A stretch of DNA of 64,000 nt from the NCBI GenBank assembly GCA_916610825.1, contig OU744453.1, positions 18,626,241 through 18,690,240 of the forward strand, written 5' to 3'. Both the position numbers and the translations under genes were made by a program. Below the pieces are notes generated by a model, which saw only the letters and a program-made list of their open reading frames with translations, was not told where the DNA came from and did no database searches. Below, one piece after another: positions 35,001-44,600 of the stretch (positions are counted from its first letter, which is position 1; every line of letters starts with the position of its first letter). The DNA comes from Haliclystus octoradiatus (lineage: Eukaryota; Cnidaria; Staurozoa; Stauromedusae; Haliclystidae).

Positions 35001-37087
35001 CACGTCGCTCAAGTCCGATTTGTATAATAAACTTCCTTCATATACGCAAAAATTCAAAATTGCTCTAAAAATTATTTTTTAAACATTTGTTCAAATGTTA
35101 ACAATACCTGGTACAATAAATGGTATGCACTCTTGCCATGTCCAAAGTAATAATTTCTATTGAATCAACCCTGTCTATAAAGACCACCTGTATATAATGG
35201 CTATTTTCTCTACATCTTTATAGCTGACAGTTATATACAGGTTTAATTGTAGTATTACTGATCTACAATAAATAATTATACTAAAAAGTATTAATACCTA
35301 CGAGATGACCCCAGCCATTGTTTTGTATATACAACATGTAAATTGTTAACTCAACCATGTACTTATTTGTTTACAAATGATGATTGAAATAAATATCTAT
35401 CTATCTGTAACGGATAGCTGCAGTATGATTCAATTTAACATTTTTTTAAACTTCATTTTCAGTATGACCCTGTTCAACGAGTAGAAGCCAAAGATGCAAT
35501 GCATCATGGATATTTCAGTAACCTAGGCGAAGATGTTTTCAAGCTTGAAGACAGTAAGTAGCTTTAACGTGATTCTTTTTTATTATTAAAAGTTGATTTC
35601 ATATTTCACAGGGCTGCTCTTTTTCCACATTCTGAGATGCAGTCACTTTTCTGTGAAGGGCCTTTTCCCTGCATTTATTAGTCAATGTACATAGGATCAC
35701 ATATATAGGATCACAATATATGAGAAATGGAATAACATGCTGATGTACTGGAAGTATTGCAACTTTTGAAAGTTATTGTGCTATCCGTAATTGGCTTAAT
35801 TTTGTTGAAAACATCAATAATAATTAACAAATATAATATGTAAAAATTATTATTTTGAATCCCATTTTTCTTATTTGAGTTCAATCCCTGGCACAGGCAC
35901 TACTGGTTGATGTCAGGAAGGGCATTCGGCCATTAAACTGACACATACTCCAAACAGCACTGACAGACTAACCGACAAATCCGGTTAAAATAGCTAATAG
36001 CTTCCTGGTTTGTTGTAAAATAATAAATGCAGAAAAAACAATGATAGCTCGAGCTGTTCCCACTGCGCCTCTAACTTAAAACATCCCTGCGCCATAGACA
36101 TGACTCATGTTACACTATGAATCTATGGAATTGCTACTGAAAACATACTGGAATTGGATTGGATACTGAAACCATACTGAAATTCACCAGACATTTAAAT
36201 TATCTAGATTCCTCTCATTCTACTAAAAAACTGCTGAAATGCACATTAAATTTGAAAAGTACTTTATTTCAAAAAAGTCCAATTCAGTAGCCTAATCAGT
36301 AAGTTTTCAGTATGTTTTAATTGGCTTTTTAGATTTTCAAAATCCGTTGTGTCATTATGTCTACGCTATGCCTATTCTTTTGTATCAATAATGGGACAGT
36401 GATATTGATTTGATATTTGTTATTCTTCTGCAGCCACTCCGATATTTTCTGCAACTGACTTACGTGTTAGTAAAGACCCAATCTTTAGATCATCTGCTTC
36501 TCGAAATACACATGGTAAGTTCGATCACAATGCTATTTAATGCCTGCCTTAACTATTCTATATATTATTATATTAAGGCCTTTTCACATCGACCATATTA
36601 ATGTTCTTCACAATACTACTCAGGGTCACAGACCATCAGGGTTATCAGTCTTTTCCTTGAATAATTATCGAGGGACATTTAATTTGGGCATTTGTAGAAA
36701 AGTATGTGTTGCTTTTCTCCGATGTAAAATATCAGCAACACAAAGATTGCGCAAATAACAGTCAGACAAGAGTGACTATCATATAATGACAACCATAAAG
36801 ACAATCAAAGAGGACTAACGAGTATACCCTGAAGTTGTGTGAAATTGTTTAAAAATAGTTTATGAAGCAGTTCATGAACTTTAAATTTTCACATATTCAT
36901 GAAGTTACCAGTGAAAGTTCATGAATTGTTCATGAATAATTCATAAACAATTGAGAAAGTTTTCAACTTTGGGTATTTTTTTTTGAAAGATGTATTTTAT
37001 TTTATTTTATTTTATGTATTTTTAATTGAATTTTATTTTTGATTTATTTTAGGTGGTCAAAGGCGAAGATTAAGTGTTCTATTCTAA
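20051..37087 (+). CDS. CDK16/17/18: PCTAIRE cyclin-dependent kinase (CDK16/17/18 type), 18 exons, complete
   Basis: Exons: 20051-20204, 25112-25245, 25765-25905, 26681-26737, 29236-29350, 29775-29869, 30515-30577, 31461-31522, 31666-31727, 32589-32649, 32919-32978, 33293-33383, 33722-33785, 34716-34764, 34862-34904, 35463-35553, 36434-36514, 37053-37087; 1458 nt, 485 aa. The N-terminal extension has the family start (KRALSLT, then [10 protein letters not shown]) and RMSLPAN, matching the human PKA site that controls cyclin Y binding. The kinase domain starts at [16 protein letters not shown]. The lysine is in [14 protein letters not shown], then PCTAIRE itself; HRDLKPQN, DFGLARAKS and the T-loop [19 protein letters not shown] follow, where family members carry S in place of the usual activating T. 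The C-terminal RRLSVLF resembles the vertebrate tail. These cyclin Y-dependent kinases act in neurite growth, vesicle traffic and sperm formation. All catalytic residues are present. One ancestral-type gene in place of three vertebrate paralogues is likely. Confidence 0.97.
20205..25111. other. Long first intron of the PCTAIRE kinase
   Basis: 4.9 kb, very AT-rich, with no further coding exon found. The only clear structure is the large inverted-repeat element at 23419-24213. Length and position make it the most likely place for intronic enhancers, but no specific site can be named. Confidence 0.5.
23419..24213. mobile_element. Large (about 0.8 kb) inverted-repeat element with TAGGCATGG ends
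   Basis: The left end TTTAGGCATGGATTATACGAGCGAACCGAACCTAATA is mirrored at the right by TATTAGGTTCGGTTCGCTCGTATAACCCATGCCTTA. Subterminal copies of GCGAACC, GTATAACGC and TTAGCGCG recur in the first 220 bp. The interior is AT-rich without an open frame longer than background. The ends are much richer in CpG than the surrounding intron. The superfamily is not recognised. Confidence 0.75.
25300..25377. mobile_element. Fragment of the pogo/Tigger-like CTGTTATAAC MITE family
   Basis: CGTGTTATAACGGTCACCTGTGG, then TCAATTTATCTACCTCTAATAGCTGGCC, then TGGTTTCACTGTA, is an internally deleted copy. A further diverged piece is at about 25620-25740. Confidence 0.55.
26033..26198. mobile_element. hAT-like MITE, CAGGGTCCGAC family, perfect 8-bp target duplication
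   Basis: CAGGGTCCGACAAAAGTGG to TTTTGTCGGACACTG, 166 bp, flanked by GCTTTATA at 26025-26032 and 26199-26206. It lies in intron 3 of the PCTAIRE kinase. There is no transposase; it would depend on a hAT element elsewhere. Confidence 0.9.
26992..27166. mobile_element. hAT-like MITE, CAGGGTCCGAC family, perfect 8-bp target duplication
   Basis: CAGGGTCCGACAAAAGG to TTTTGTCGGACCCTG, 175 bp, with perfect inverted ends and TACCAGAG repeated at 26984-26991 and 27167-27174. This is the best-preserved copy in the window. Confidence 0.92.
27318..27345. repeat. (TA)n microsatellite
   Basis: An uninterrupted TA run of about 24 bp. Others are at about 29110-29130, 32690-32706 and 37573-37593, and a (TATC)n run is at about 32165-32184. 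Confidence 0.85.
27959..28322. mobile_element. pogo/Tigger-like MITE interrupted by a hAT-like MITE
   Basis: The left half (TTACAGTCAAATCTGTTATAACCG at 27959 to 28016) and the right half (28201 to GGTTTCACTGTA at 28322) form one element of the CTGTTATAAC family once the hAT insert at 28017-28192 and its duplicated target are set aside. This shows the order of the two insertions. Confidence 0.8.
28017..28192. mobile_element. hAT-like MITE nested in a pogo/Tigger-like MITE, perfect 8-bp duplication
   Basis: CAGAGTGCAACAAAAGG to CTTTCGTCAGACCCTG. TATATAGT flanks both sides (28009-28016 and 28193-28200). The left end has drifted from the family consensus while the right end is intact. Confidence 0.88.
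28326..28912. repeat. Tandem array, five 117-bp units
   Basis: The anchor AATCGCAAAATGCATG occurs at 28330, 28447, 28564, 28681 and 28798, exactly 117 bp apart each time. Each unit ends with the right terminus of the adjoining pogo/Tigger-like MITE (TTATATACAGGTTT(C/T)ACTGTAT), so the array grew by duplication of the MITE end plus its flank. Units differ by only a few bases. It lies in intron 4 of the PCTAIRE kinase. Confidence 0.93.
29915..30110. repeat. CATGAAAA/TTTTCATGG dispersed repeat
   Basis: Repeated phrases (CCATGAAAAA, GGCGTTTTCA, TATGAATATGGATGTTTTCATGGTTTTCAAACTTTTTCATGG) recur inverted at about 51640-51920, where the unit is itself doubled. Long open frames here are artefacts of the repeat. 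Confidence 0.65.
30600..30779. mobile_element. pogo/Tigger-like MITE, full-length CTGTTATAAC family copy
   Basis: TACAGTCAAACCTGTTATAACG to TTATATACATGTTTCACTGTA, about 180 bp, TA at both borders. Other copies or fragments are at about 35120-35255, 38137-38345, 41937-42070, 59635-59815, 60366-60525 and 63264-63445. Confidence 0.75.
31213..31420. mobile_element. Diverged hAT-like MITE relic
   Basis: The order of internal motifs (CCCAAAATCCTAGATTCTAGAAGGCT, CAGGAGAATATTTAAAT, TTTATAGG, AATCTTTTGTTGGAGAC) follows the CAGGGTCCGAC family, but both ends are mutated and no target duplication is readable. Confidence 0.5.
32292..32495. mobile_element. hAT-like MITE, CAGGCTCCGAC subfamily, perfect 8-bp duplication
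   Basis: CAGGCTCCGACAAAAT to TTTGTCGGACTCTG, flanked by ACTGAGAG at 32284-32291 and 32496-32503. Its interior (CAACTTTTTAGATAAACGTTTGAGTAA) is shared with 46503-46696, defining a second subfamily with CAAACCT(C) internal ends. Confidence 0.9.
33998..34117. mobile_element. hAT-like MITE, CAGGGTCCGAC family, perfect 8-bp duplication
   Basis: CATGGTCCAACAAAAGG to CATTTGTCGGACCCTG, only 120 bp, with TTTGACGG at 33990-33997 and 34118-34125. It lies in intron 13 of the PCTAIRE kinase. Confidence 0.88.
35876..36030 (+). repeat. Partial tRNA-derived SINE
   Basis: GAGTTCAATCCCTGGCACAGGCACTACTGGTTGATGTCAGGAAGGGCATTCGG repeats the B box and body of the SINE at 8325-8510, without its 5' half. Confidence 0.6.
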
Positions 37088-38901
37088 ATTCCTCAATAAC
37101 AACTAAATCTGTAAATATTCGACAAATACTTCTGGATCCGGCATTTAGTCCAACATGCCCGAAGAGAAAACAATTTGAAGATGTAAACAATGAAAATGTC
37201 TTAGACATAAAGTAATTAAAAAACATGACATTGTTGTAGGTGCAAGACAAAGATGATCTCGTTGTGTATGATTAGCTACTTTGACGAACACTTTTGAAAC
37301 AGCTCAAGAAATGTTTTCAAAACTTTGTTAAACAAAAATCACTGCAATTGCTCAAAACTCATCTAATGAGTTTTAAACATTCTTTTTGAACAAAGTTTTG
37401 ATTATTCATTTTGGAGTAAAAATGAAAAGACAAAATGAATCTGTGCATTGCAGAATTAGGCTACTCAAAATTTAATTGCTCGTTAATATTATGTAATATG
37501 TTAAAATTTAAGGTCGTATTATTAATAATAAAATTGTCTTAATTTATTAAAGGCATTGCTAGAAATTTATATTATATATATATATATATATATTAATGAT
37601 ATGTATTGTAGTATATTAATTACTACTTTTAAGTATCATTTATAATTTAAGAACAACTGGCTTGTTCATACCTTCTTTTAAATATGTTGCATGGAAAATA
37701 AATTAACATAATTGTAAGGCTATGCTATTATTATGTTATTCGACATTAATTTCGTTTCATATTATTTTTCATTAAATGTTTATTTAGAGGGTAATTTCAT
37801 TGTAAATTGTTTGTTATACTTGTGTGAGAATTTTATTAATTTTTACACAAATAATAAAACAAAAATTTGTAAATAATAACTTCAGCAAAGTGTTTAAAAT
37901 ATCAGTTCTTTTTCACAAAATCTTGTGTGTTTTATTTAATAAAAGTACATTCAAAGTTACACCTGTCAATGCGACCATGTTTACTTGTATCAAGACTGGC
38001 ATCAATTGACTCTGAAGTTGTCTGAACTTGTTACCATTATGAAGCTACAATATCCCAGTGCAGCAAAACTGGAACTGAATCGGATTCGATTTCGATCGGA
38101 ATCGAACATGTGCCAATTGATCTCCAAAATTTCAGTAAATAATTATCAGCTATGAGAGGTAGGGTTGATTCAGGGTCTAGGCTTTACATAAAGGGTTGAT
38201 TTAATTGAAAGTACATGCGAAAAGTGACCATTATAGACAGGTGACCTTTATATACAGGGTTGATCCAATCGAAAATACTATTTCAGACATACCAATAGTG
38301 ACCACTATAGATAGGTGGTCGCTGTATAGAGGTGACATGTTGACTGCAGTCGCTATACTGACAATATTTTTGCATTTTCGGATTATCAAAGTTTGGAAAT
38401 TACATTTTCGTCAATTTTAGTCGACAGGCTTTTCGATGGTACTAGTTTATTTTCTCTGGAAGCTGCAATTTTGGAATTTTAAAATGACAGCATAAATTGG
38501 GCCAACGTTTTATAAGAGTACCCTAGCCATGAAATTTCCAAGTAATATGTTTTACTTGCGGTGAAGTTAATTTGTCACTTTTTAAGTATACGAATTTCTG
38601 TAGTCGTGAAATAATATCATCTAATAGTACGAGATTTACTAAAAAAAATATTTGAAATTTAATATTTGTAGGTACGTTATAAAAGGTGACGTTATAAACA
38701 GTTTCTATTGTACTGTACTTAATTGATGCTTGCCGTCTCTCAAGGGAGTTATCAGAAACTGACTTAAGTAAATTTCATTTTAATTGCTCTTAATGTCAAT
38801 TGCAGGTGTCTCTTTGTCTGAAGTCCCAAAGGAGTATAGACTTCATGGGAGGGAGTGTCAGACAGCTTTGCTAGAAATTAAATATTAGCTCCCATTTTCA
38901 G
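37088..38901. other. 3' UTR of the PCTAIRE kinase and intergenic sequence
   Basis: No further coding exon is apparent. AATAAAA near 37528 is a candidate polyadenylation signal. A reverse-oriented pogo/Tigger-like MITE with irregular ends occupies about 38137-38345. Confidence 0.45.
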
Positions 38902-40290
38902 TAAGCAGTAGCGGACAACGGTCGCAACTATACGATCTCAAGAAGGTTGCTATGGTGTTTTGAAAGGATTTTGGAGAACGAAAAAGCAAAGGTATTTATA
39001 TTTTCAATTAATGTATTTGTATTTACATTGGTAATAATTGATATACTCCCACTGTTTCATTTATTCAATTTTAGATTTTTAGGGGTGTGAATTGGAAGAG
39101 AGCAAAGTTTAAGGTATTTTCAAATTTTCTTTCATTCTATCGATAACGTTTCATTTAATGTTACTATTTTTGCTTATAATAATGCTGAGATTTCAAATCA
39201 CTAATTTCTCGTGCATTGACTATCACTTTCCAGGCTTTCCGCAATTCACGTTCCCGGTTGAATATGAATCAAAACAGTAAGTTCATAATACCATTAATTG
39301 TCGGAACTGCTTCTTTTAATTTGTCGTTGCCTTGCTTGAATATTAATCCATGTTTCATTTTTAGTAAACCGACTTGGCTAATTTCTACTTCTGCTAAACT
39401 TCTATTCGAAGAAAATGCTTGTCAAATTCCGACGTATGCGAGCGTAAAATTTGCGTAAGGAGGTGAGAAATAATATATCGAAATCATATCCAATTTAAGC
39501 CAAAATTCCAATTTCACCAGTTTATAAATATTATTTCACTATGTTAGAGAGATTTTCCAAGACAATACAAAGAACAAAATAAAAGCGAGCGTAAGAGGTA
39601 AGAAATATTATATCGAAATCGTTTTACTACGTCAAAAATTTATTTGTAATTCCATTTGATTAAAACATCTTTCTTTCCTTAGATTTTAGAAAATTACACC
39701 AGAGTTCTAATGTATTCGATTTATGCTGATGAGCACGATGGAAAACAATGTTGTCATTTAAATTTTAAAATTAAGGTAAACTGAAATTTTGTGTTTAATT
39801 ATTATTTGTGCAACTTCATATATAATTTACCTATTTGGCTTTTTATATTCTTTAATATTACTGTTTTAATTATTATTTCTCCTTTATTATTTCTCCTACT
39901 GATTTTTCGCATGGTCACAGTCAATTTGTGGATATCATTTCTTGCAAGGTTATACATATTTTTAAACTGTAATCCGATTATAGAAAAATCGCATCTCACG
40001 CTCGGCAATGAGGAAAACACATCGCAAACGGTTTCCGAATCTTATTTAAGATATTTTTATAAGTAAATAGGTCATTTAATTTGTCATTCAATTCCTTTCA
40101 TCCGGGCCTTTCATTTAATTATGATTTTTTTCTGCTGCTTTTTCAGGGATCTTCACAAACAACCTCAACCAAACTCATAATGAAGCGAACGAGCTGATGA
40201 CAGAGACAGACGTCCATCAACGCACAGAGCATGATGCTGCAATAATTATATATAACATAATTATATTACAAATAAATTAAATTCAAATTT
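38902..40290 (+). ncRNA. Candidate multi-exon transcript of unknown type, possibly long non-coding RNA
   Basis: A run of short blocks has exon-like borders in one orientation: about 38902-38992, 39075-39113, 39234-39276, 39365-39462, 39548-39597, 39683-39775 and 40149-40290, each intron GT...AG with a pyrimidine tract, and AATAAA near 40272. No single frame stays open across all blocks. The last two blocks share a frame ending at a TGA near 40198 (it contains YADEHDGKQCCHLNFK), so a short protein cannot be excluded. The 3' borders of the fourth and fifth blocks look duplicated (GAGCGTAA..GAGGT(G/A)AGAAAT). This is built from splice-like signals only, not from homology. Confidence 0.3.
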
Positions 40291-40569
40291 TACTGCTGCT
40301 ATAATTGTTCAGATAGTTATTAAAATGTGATCTTTAAAATATAACAATAAAATAAACGAAGTATATCATAGAGCTATAGAATATATAAACTCATGCACAT
40401 AATATTGTAAAGATGTATATATGCTTTATAATGAAGAAGATCATTATTATCAAAGAATACATGTCCAAACATTACAACAAATTTTACGTCTTTGACTGTC
40501 TTTGAGGGAGAAGGAAAGTAGATACAATACTAGTACATGAATAAACGTATTGTTTCCAGACAATGATCA

Positions 40570-40636
40570 GGGTCAAAGGTCAGATGTCGATTTCATTTTG
40601 ACTGTATAGGGGTCAAAGGTCATGACGCGCGCGTCA
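40570..40636. promoter_or_regulatory. Two DR1-type nuclear receptor half-site pairs and a CpG palindrome
   Basis: GGGTCAAAGGTCA occurs twice, at 40570-40582 and 40610-40622, exactly 40 bp apart. Each is a direct repeat of two AGGTCA-like half-sites with 1-bp spacing, the pattern bound by HNF4 and RXR-type receptors. Directly after the second copy is the palindrome TGACGCGCGCGTCA (40623-40636). Function is inferred from pattern alone; it could be part of a repeat. Confidence 0.35.
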
Positions 40637-41025
40637 TCTTTCACCGTCGTCGTATATTTTTCAGCCAAAAATCAGGACCGAAATTTGCAAATATCACTGA
40701 AAATATGACAATTTGGAAAAAAGACTTTATAGATTTTCATTATTTGTGTTGTATGGCACAAAGTTACCATACTAAGCATGCGCAACGCAGTTTTAACGCG
40801 TAATTTTGGATGCGTTACAAAATTTATTGGATTCTGTCCATTTTTGGGCCTACATATCTGTCTAGTTTCGAACCTTATGACGCTCGCGTCAAACGATCCA
40901 AAATGACAAGATAGAACTTTAAAAATATGTCAAGGTAGATTTCAATTGTTTACTTCGTATCTGTTTAACAATACCCATTGAATCTCGCAACAAGGCCTGA
41001 TGTCTGACCAAGTACTGGTGTGTGT

Positions 41026-41260
41026 AGTCAAACGCCGTTATCCTGTGTGCATTACGTCAGAACTCCATTTCACACTCTCAGTATGCATTACGTCAGCCAC
41101 ACTCAGTATCATGGAGCGGAACACGGGATAGAGGCTCTTGCGTATGGTGTGTGTTAGGCAATAGCCTCTATCCCGTGTTCCGCTCCATGATACTGAGAAT
41201 CGCTCCACTCGTATAAAATGGAGTTCTGACGTAATGCACACAGGCTAACGGCGTTTGACT
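41026..41260. repeat. Near-perfect foldback element, arms about 100 bp
   Basis: AGTCAAACGCCGTTATCCTGTGTGCATTACGTCAGAACTCCATTT at the left pairs with the right end, which finishes GGCGTTTGACT. Internally CTCAGTATCATGGAGCGGAACACGGGATAGAGGCT pairs with its complement around a short loop near 41135-41155. The arms are offset by small unpaired stretches. It is non-coding. Confidence 0.85.
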
Positions 41261-41666
41261 AGGTGTGTGTATCATTTGACTATTTTGAGAAGAATCTCTG
41301 TTGTCTGTTGGTTGGACAGAGTATCACGTGGGTAAACTGGTAGCTATGGTAACACATAATGCATTCAAGACAGATTCGCAGCAACCCTGGAGCTATGGTA
41401 ACAATAATGAACAGGAATACAAAGGAACAAAAGAACAAAGGATAATTGGGATAATTTGGTTGTAATATAGTACAAAACCTTTTGTTTGGGAAATAACTAA
41501 TTTGAAACTATGAACAACTCTTCTATTGTTACAATCAATTATAGTAAAAAACTAATAAAACTAATTAATAAACGTTATCAACGATAATCTATATCTTCTT
41601 ATAAGAAAAATAGATGACTAATTATTACAGTAGACTGCATAGAATTTCCTATAATTTGTAATGATA

Positions 41667-44600
41667 TTATTTTTTCTTGGTTTTTGGGGCCGTTTTCATG
41701 GCAACAAGTTCCTGAAATAAATATACATCAAATTTAAGTTTTACACCACTATGATCAATATTATTTTATTTTATTTTTTTTGAGTGTTCTTGTCTACTCA
41801 AACAAAAGAGATCCGTAGGAAATCACTACATCATCTTGAATTTAATTTTTAACATGAAAGTTTTCTCTCACTTGTTTTGAAGCTCAATGACTTTATCAAA
41901 GAAGAAAATGTATATCAATTTTATGTGAGTGTTATTACAATCAAACCTGTTATAAAAGTCACCTGTGTATATTATCTATTGTTTCAATCCTGTATATAAA
42001 GGTCACCTGTGTATAGTGGTCAATTTATCTACCACTCAAAGCTGGTTGTAATTTACAGGTTTCACTGTATGATCACATAAACATCATAAACCAATGTCTA
42101 GAATTGAGTGCAAATCCTTTGCAAAATATAAAATAAATTAACATTTGTACCTGTTTGTAGAGGGCTTTGACATTTTCAAATAGTGTCTTTGCAGCAGAAT
42201 TACTTGTTTCTATTTCTAAGAGTTTCTTCAGATCAACAAGGCTAGCTTTGTATGACTTGGTCATCTATGCACAGAGAATAGTTACTGTACACTCATTAAA
42301 AATAATTAGTCCATGGCCATGTTTGTTGAGGTTACAACAAAATCCAGCCAGTACCACGGTGGAATTCCAAAATATATTGGAAATGAGGGCTCGGCACTCG
42401 GACACGAGGGTTGGGGGTTAGGGTCAAATCACGTAATAGAATCCAGGTGTGTACTGACTTGCGTTGATATCCTGGTTCAACTCCGGATACCGGTGTTCGA
42501 CAGTATTCATTTATTATCATTATTTATGGTTCTATAATGTTTCGTGTCGTTCATAATCTGCATGCGGTGATACAAATGACAGAACCAAACAGAACAATAA
42601 GAATCTAACATCCACGACTTCCGCCGTGGTACTGACTGGATTTTGCTGTAGCCGTTTGTTGAGTTGAGTTTTGGTATCTGCGGGGTAGTGGGGAGCTAAG
42701 AACTTTTGGGGCATTTAAAAAATAGATCCTTGAATATTTTATAAAAAGCATAATGGCACGCTTCACAATTAAATTAAAGTATGGGCAAACAAACCTTCAA
42801 AATGGCCAATTAAGAGAAATTATTCAAATAAGATATATTTGATTATGCAACAACGAAGACGGATAGGTTCTAGCTTCTTCTTATACAGCTTTGATACGGT
42901 TTTCCCGTACTTCGCAGATTGCCAGTACTGCCGTCATTGGATTTTTGTAAAATGACATGGTTTGGGAAGCGTGCCATAGATACCCTTTGATAAAAGCTCC
43001 AGAAACAGTAAAGTTTGAAGTTTTAAAAAACCTATTTTGAAAGTTTTGAATTGAATACCTCAAACTTTCTTCATGAAGATCGAAATATAACCCTTCAATA
43101 ACTAGAAATAGCAAATCCTTAATACAAATCACATGGGGTATACCCCCTTTGGTTTGGATCACCTACTATTCAATGCATGAAATCATTTTATGATCACTAT
43201 GGAGGATGCATCAAAAGTTGTGAACGATATGGGCCATGTGACTATTATTAATATTTCAGTTGAGCTTGTCATAGCAACGTTGCTATTAGGTGGCTGTGCT
43301 TTGATCTTCCATCCACCCCAAAACAACATATTTAGAAACATGGTGTATTCAATGACCACTCTTCTATAAACACGGCCAATCGCCACCTCTCTTCAGTCCC
43401 ATGTCTGTATTTTTATTATTACGGTACTGTATTACCGATATGATAAATTTGAAGGCGGAAAACTTACTTTTCTAGCTAGTGCACATCGATATAATGCTTT
43501 AACATTAGACGGTTCTATTACCAAAGCATTAATGCAATCGTCAATGGCTTTCAAAGGCTAAAACAAGAATAAAGCATCAATTGAAGTAATGTTACAGAAA
43601 TGTATTACAGTGAAAACCCTTGCCGTGAGTCATAAATTAAACATGTTATTCATTCAAAGTTTATACTCTTAGATAGATTTGTAATCAATAAAACTGTCTC
43701 TGCAAAAAAATTACTGAGTTCAGACATGAGAATTAAAATTTCAAAAATAGTCTGAAATCTGGAATATCCAGATCATTTGTAATGGATTTCACTGAGAAAA
43801 TGCAAAAGCAAGAGTTCCGCTAGGTGAAATAGTCTGAAATTTGCTATCAGTCTGACAATTATCATGTCTATGAGTTCGTAAAGAGTTCATAACAGTTGGA
43901 TTGTTTAACGTTCCTGGACTGACCAGTGGGGTCTGATTTACAGAAAACAGAAAGAAATTTACGGAAAAATATAAAAACGAGGTCAATTGTATTCTGTTTT
44001 TCCGTAAACGAATGTACTGCATTGGAATTTATCGTTGTGAGCAGTGGATTTAGATGCAATTAATATAACATCTTTCAATTTTGTCTTGTCTTGGATTGTG
44101 ATTATTTTGTCTATTTTGTCTTAGCATCTGCTTTTTTCATTAGTGTGATAGATCATCGATAGAAAAGAATAAAAAGTTGTAAAAGTTTTTAATTAAATAC
44201 GAATTACTATCTGAACAGTGTTTGAAAGTAGCTGCTTTTTAGGCTATATCAAGACCTACATCAAAATAACTAACTAACGGAGATGACAGCCATAAAAATA
44301 CAACATACAGTAAATATCAGCCAATCAATCAAACAGTTCCATTAAACCATGATAATAACTAGCAAAAAGCCTGGAGGAGCAGAAGTAGATTAAACAGAAT
44401 ATCAATAATATCAAAATGTCTTATGTCGAATTTGTAAACTCAAAACATCATCGCTAAATAGTTGTTGTTATATTCACTACACCTAAATCCATCGCTCAAA
44501 TGATGTATTTTCACACGGTACACTCGTTCACAGGAAAACAGAATACAATTGACCTCGTTTTATATTTTTCGTAAATTTCTTTTTGTTTTCCGTACATCAG

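Noticed and set aside
20051..37087. Operon-like co-transcription of TBC1D22 and the PCTAIRE kinase (same strand, 1.8 kb apart)
   Set aside because: The gap is too long for a typical tunicate operon, and no trans-splice acceptor is evident just before the kinase start.
39791..40066. Hydrophobic 91-residue plus-strand frame
   Set aside because: It falls in an AT-rich stretch between exon-like blocks; hydrophobicity is expected from T-rich codons, and there is no homology or context.
43789..44059. Overlapping minus-strand frames in a SPAG1 intron
   Set aside because: No splice-site support or recognisable domain; composition matches the intron. A short inverted similarity to about 44530-44600 suggests repeat sequence.
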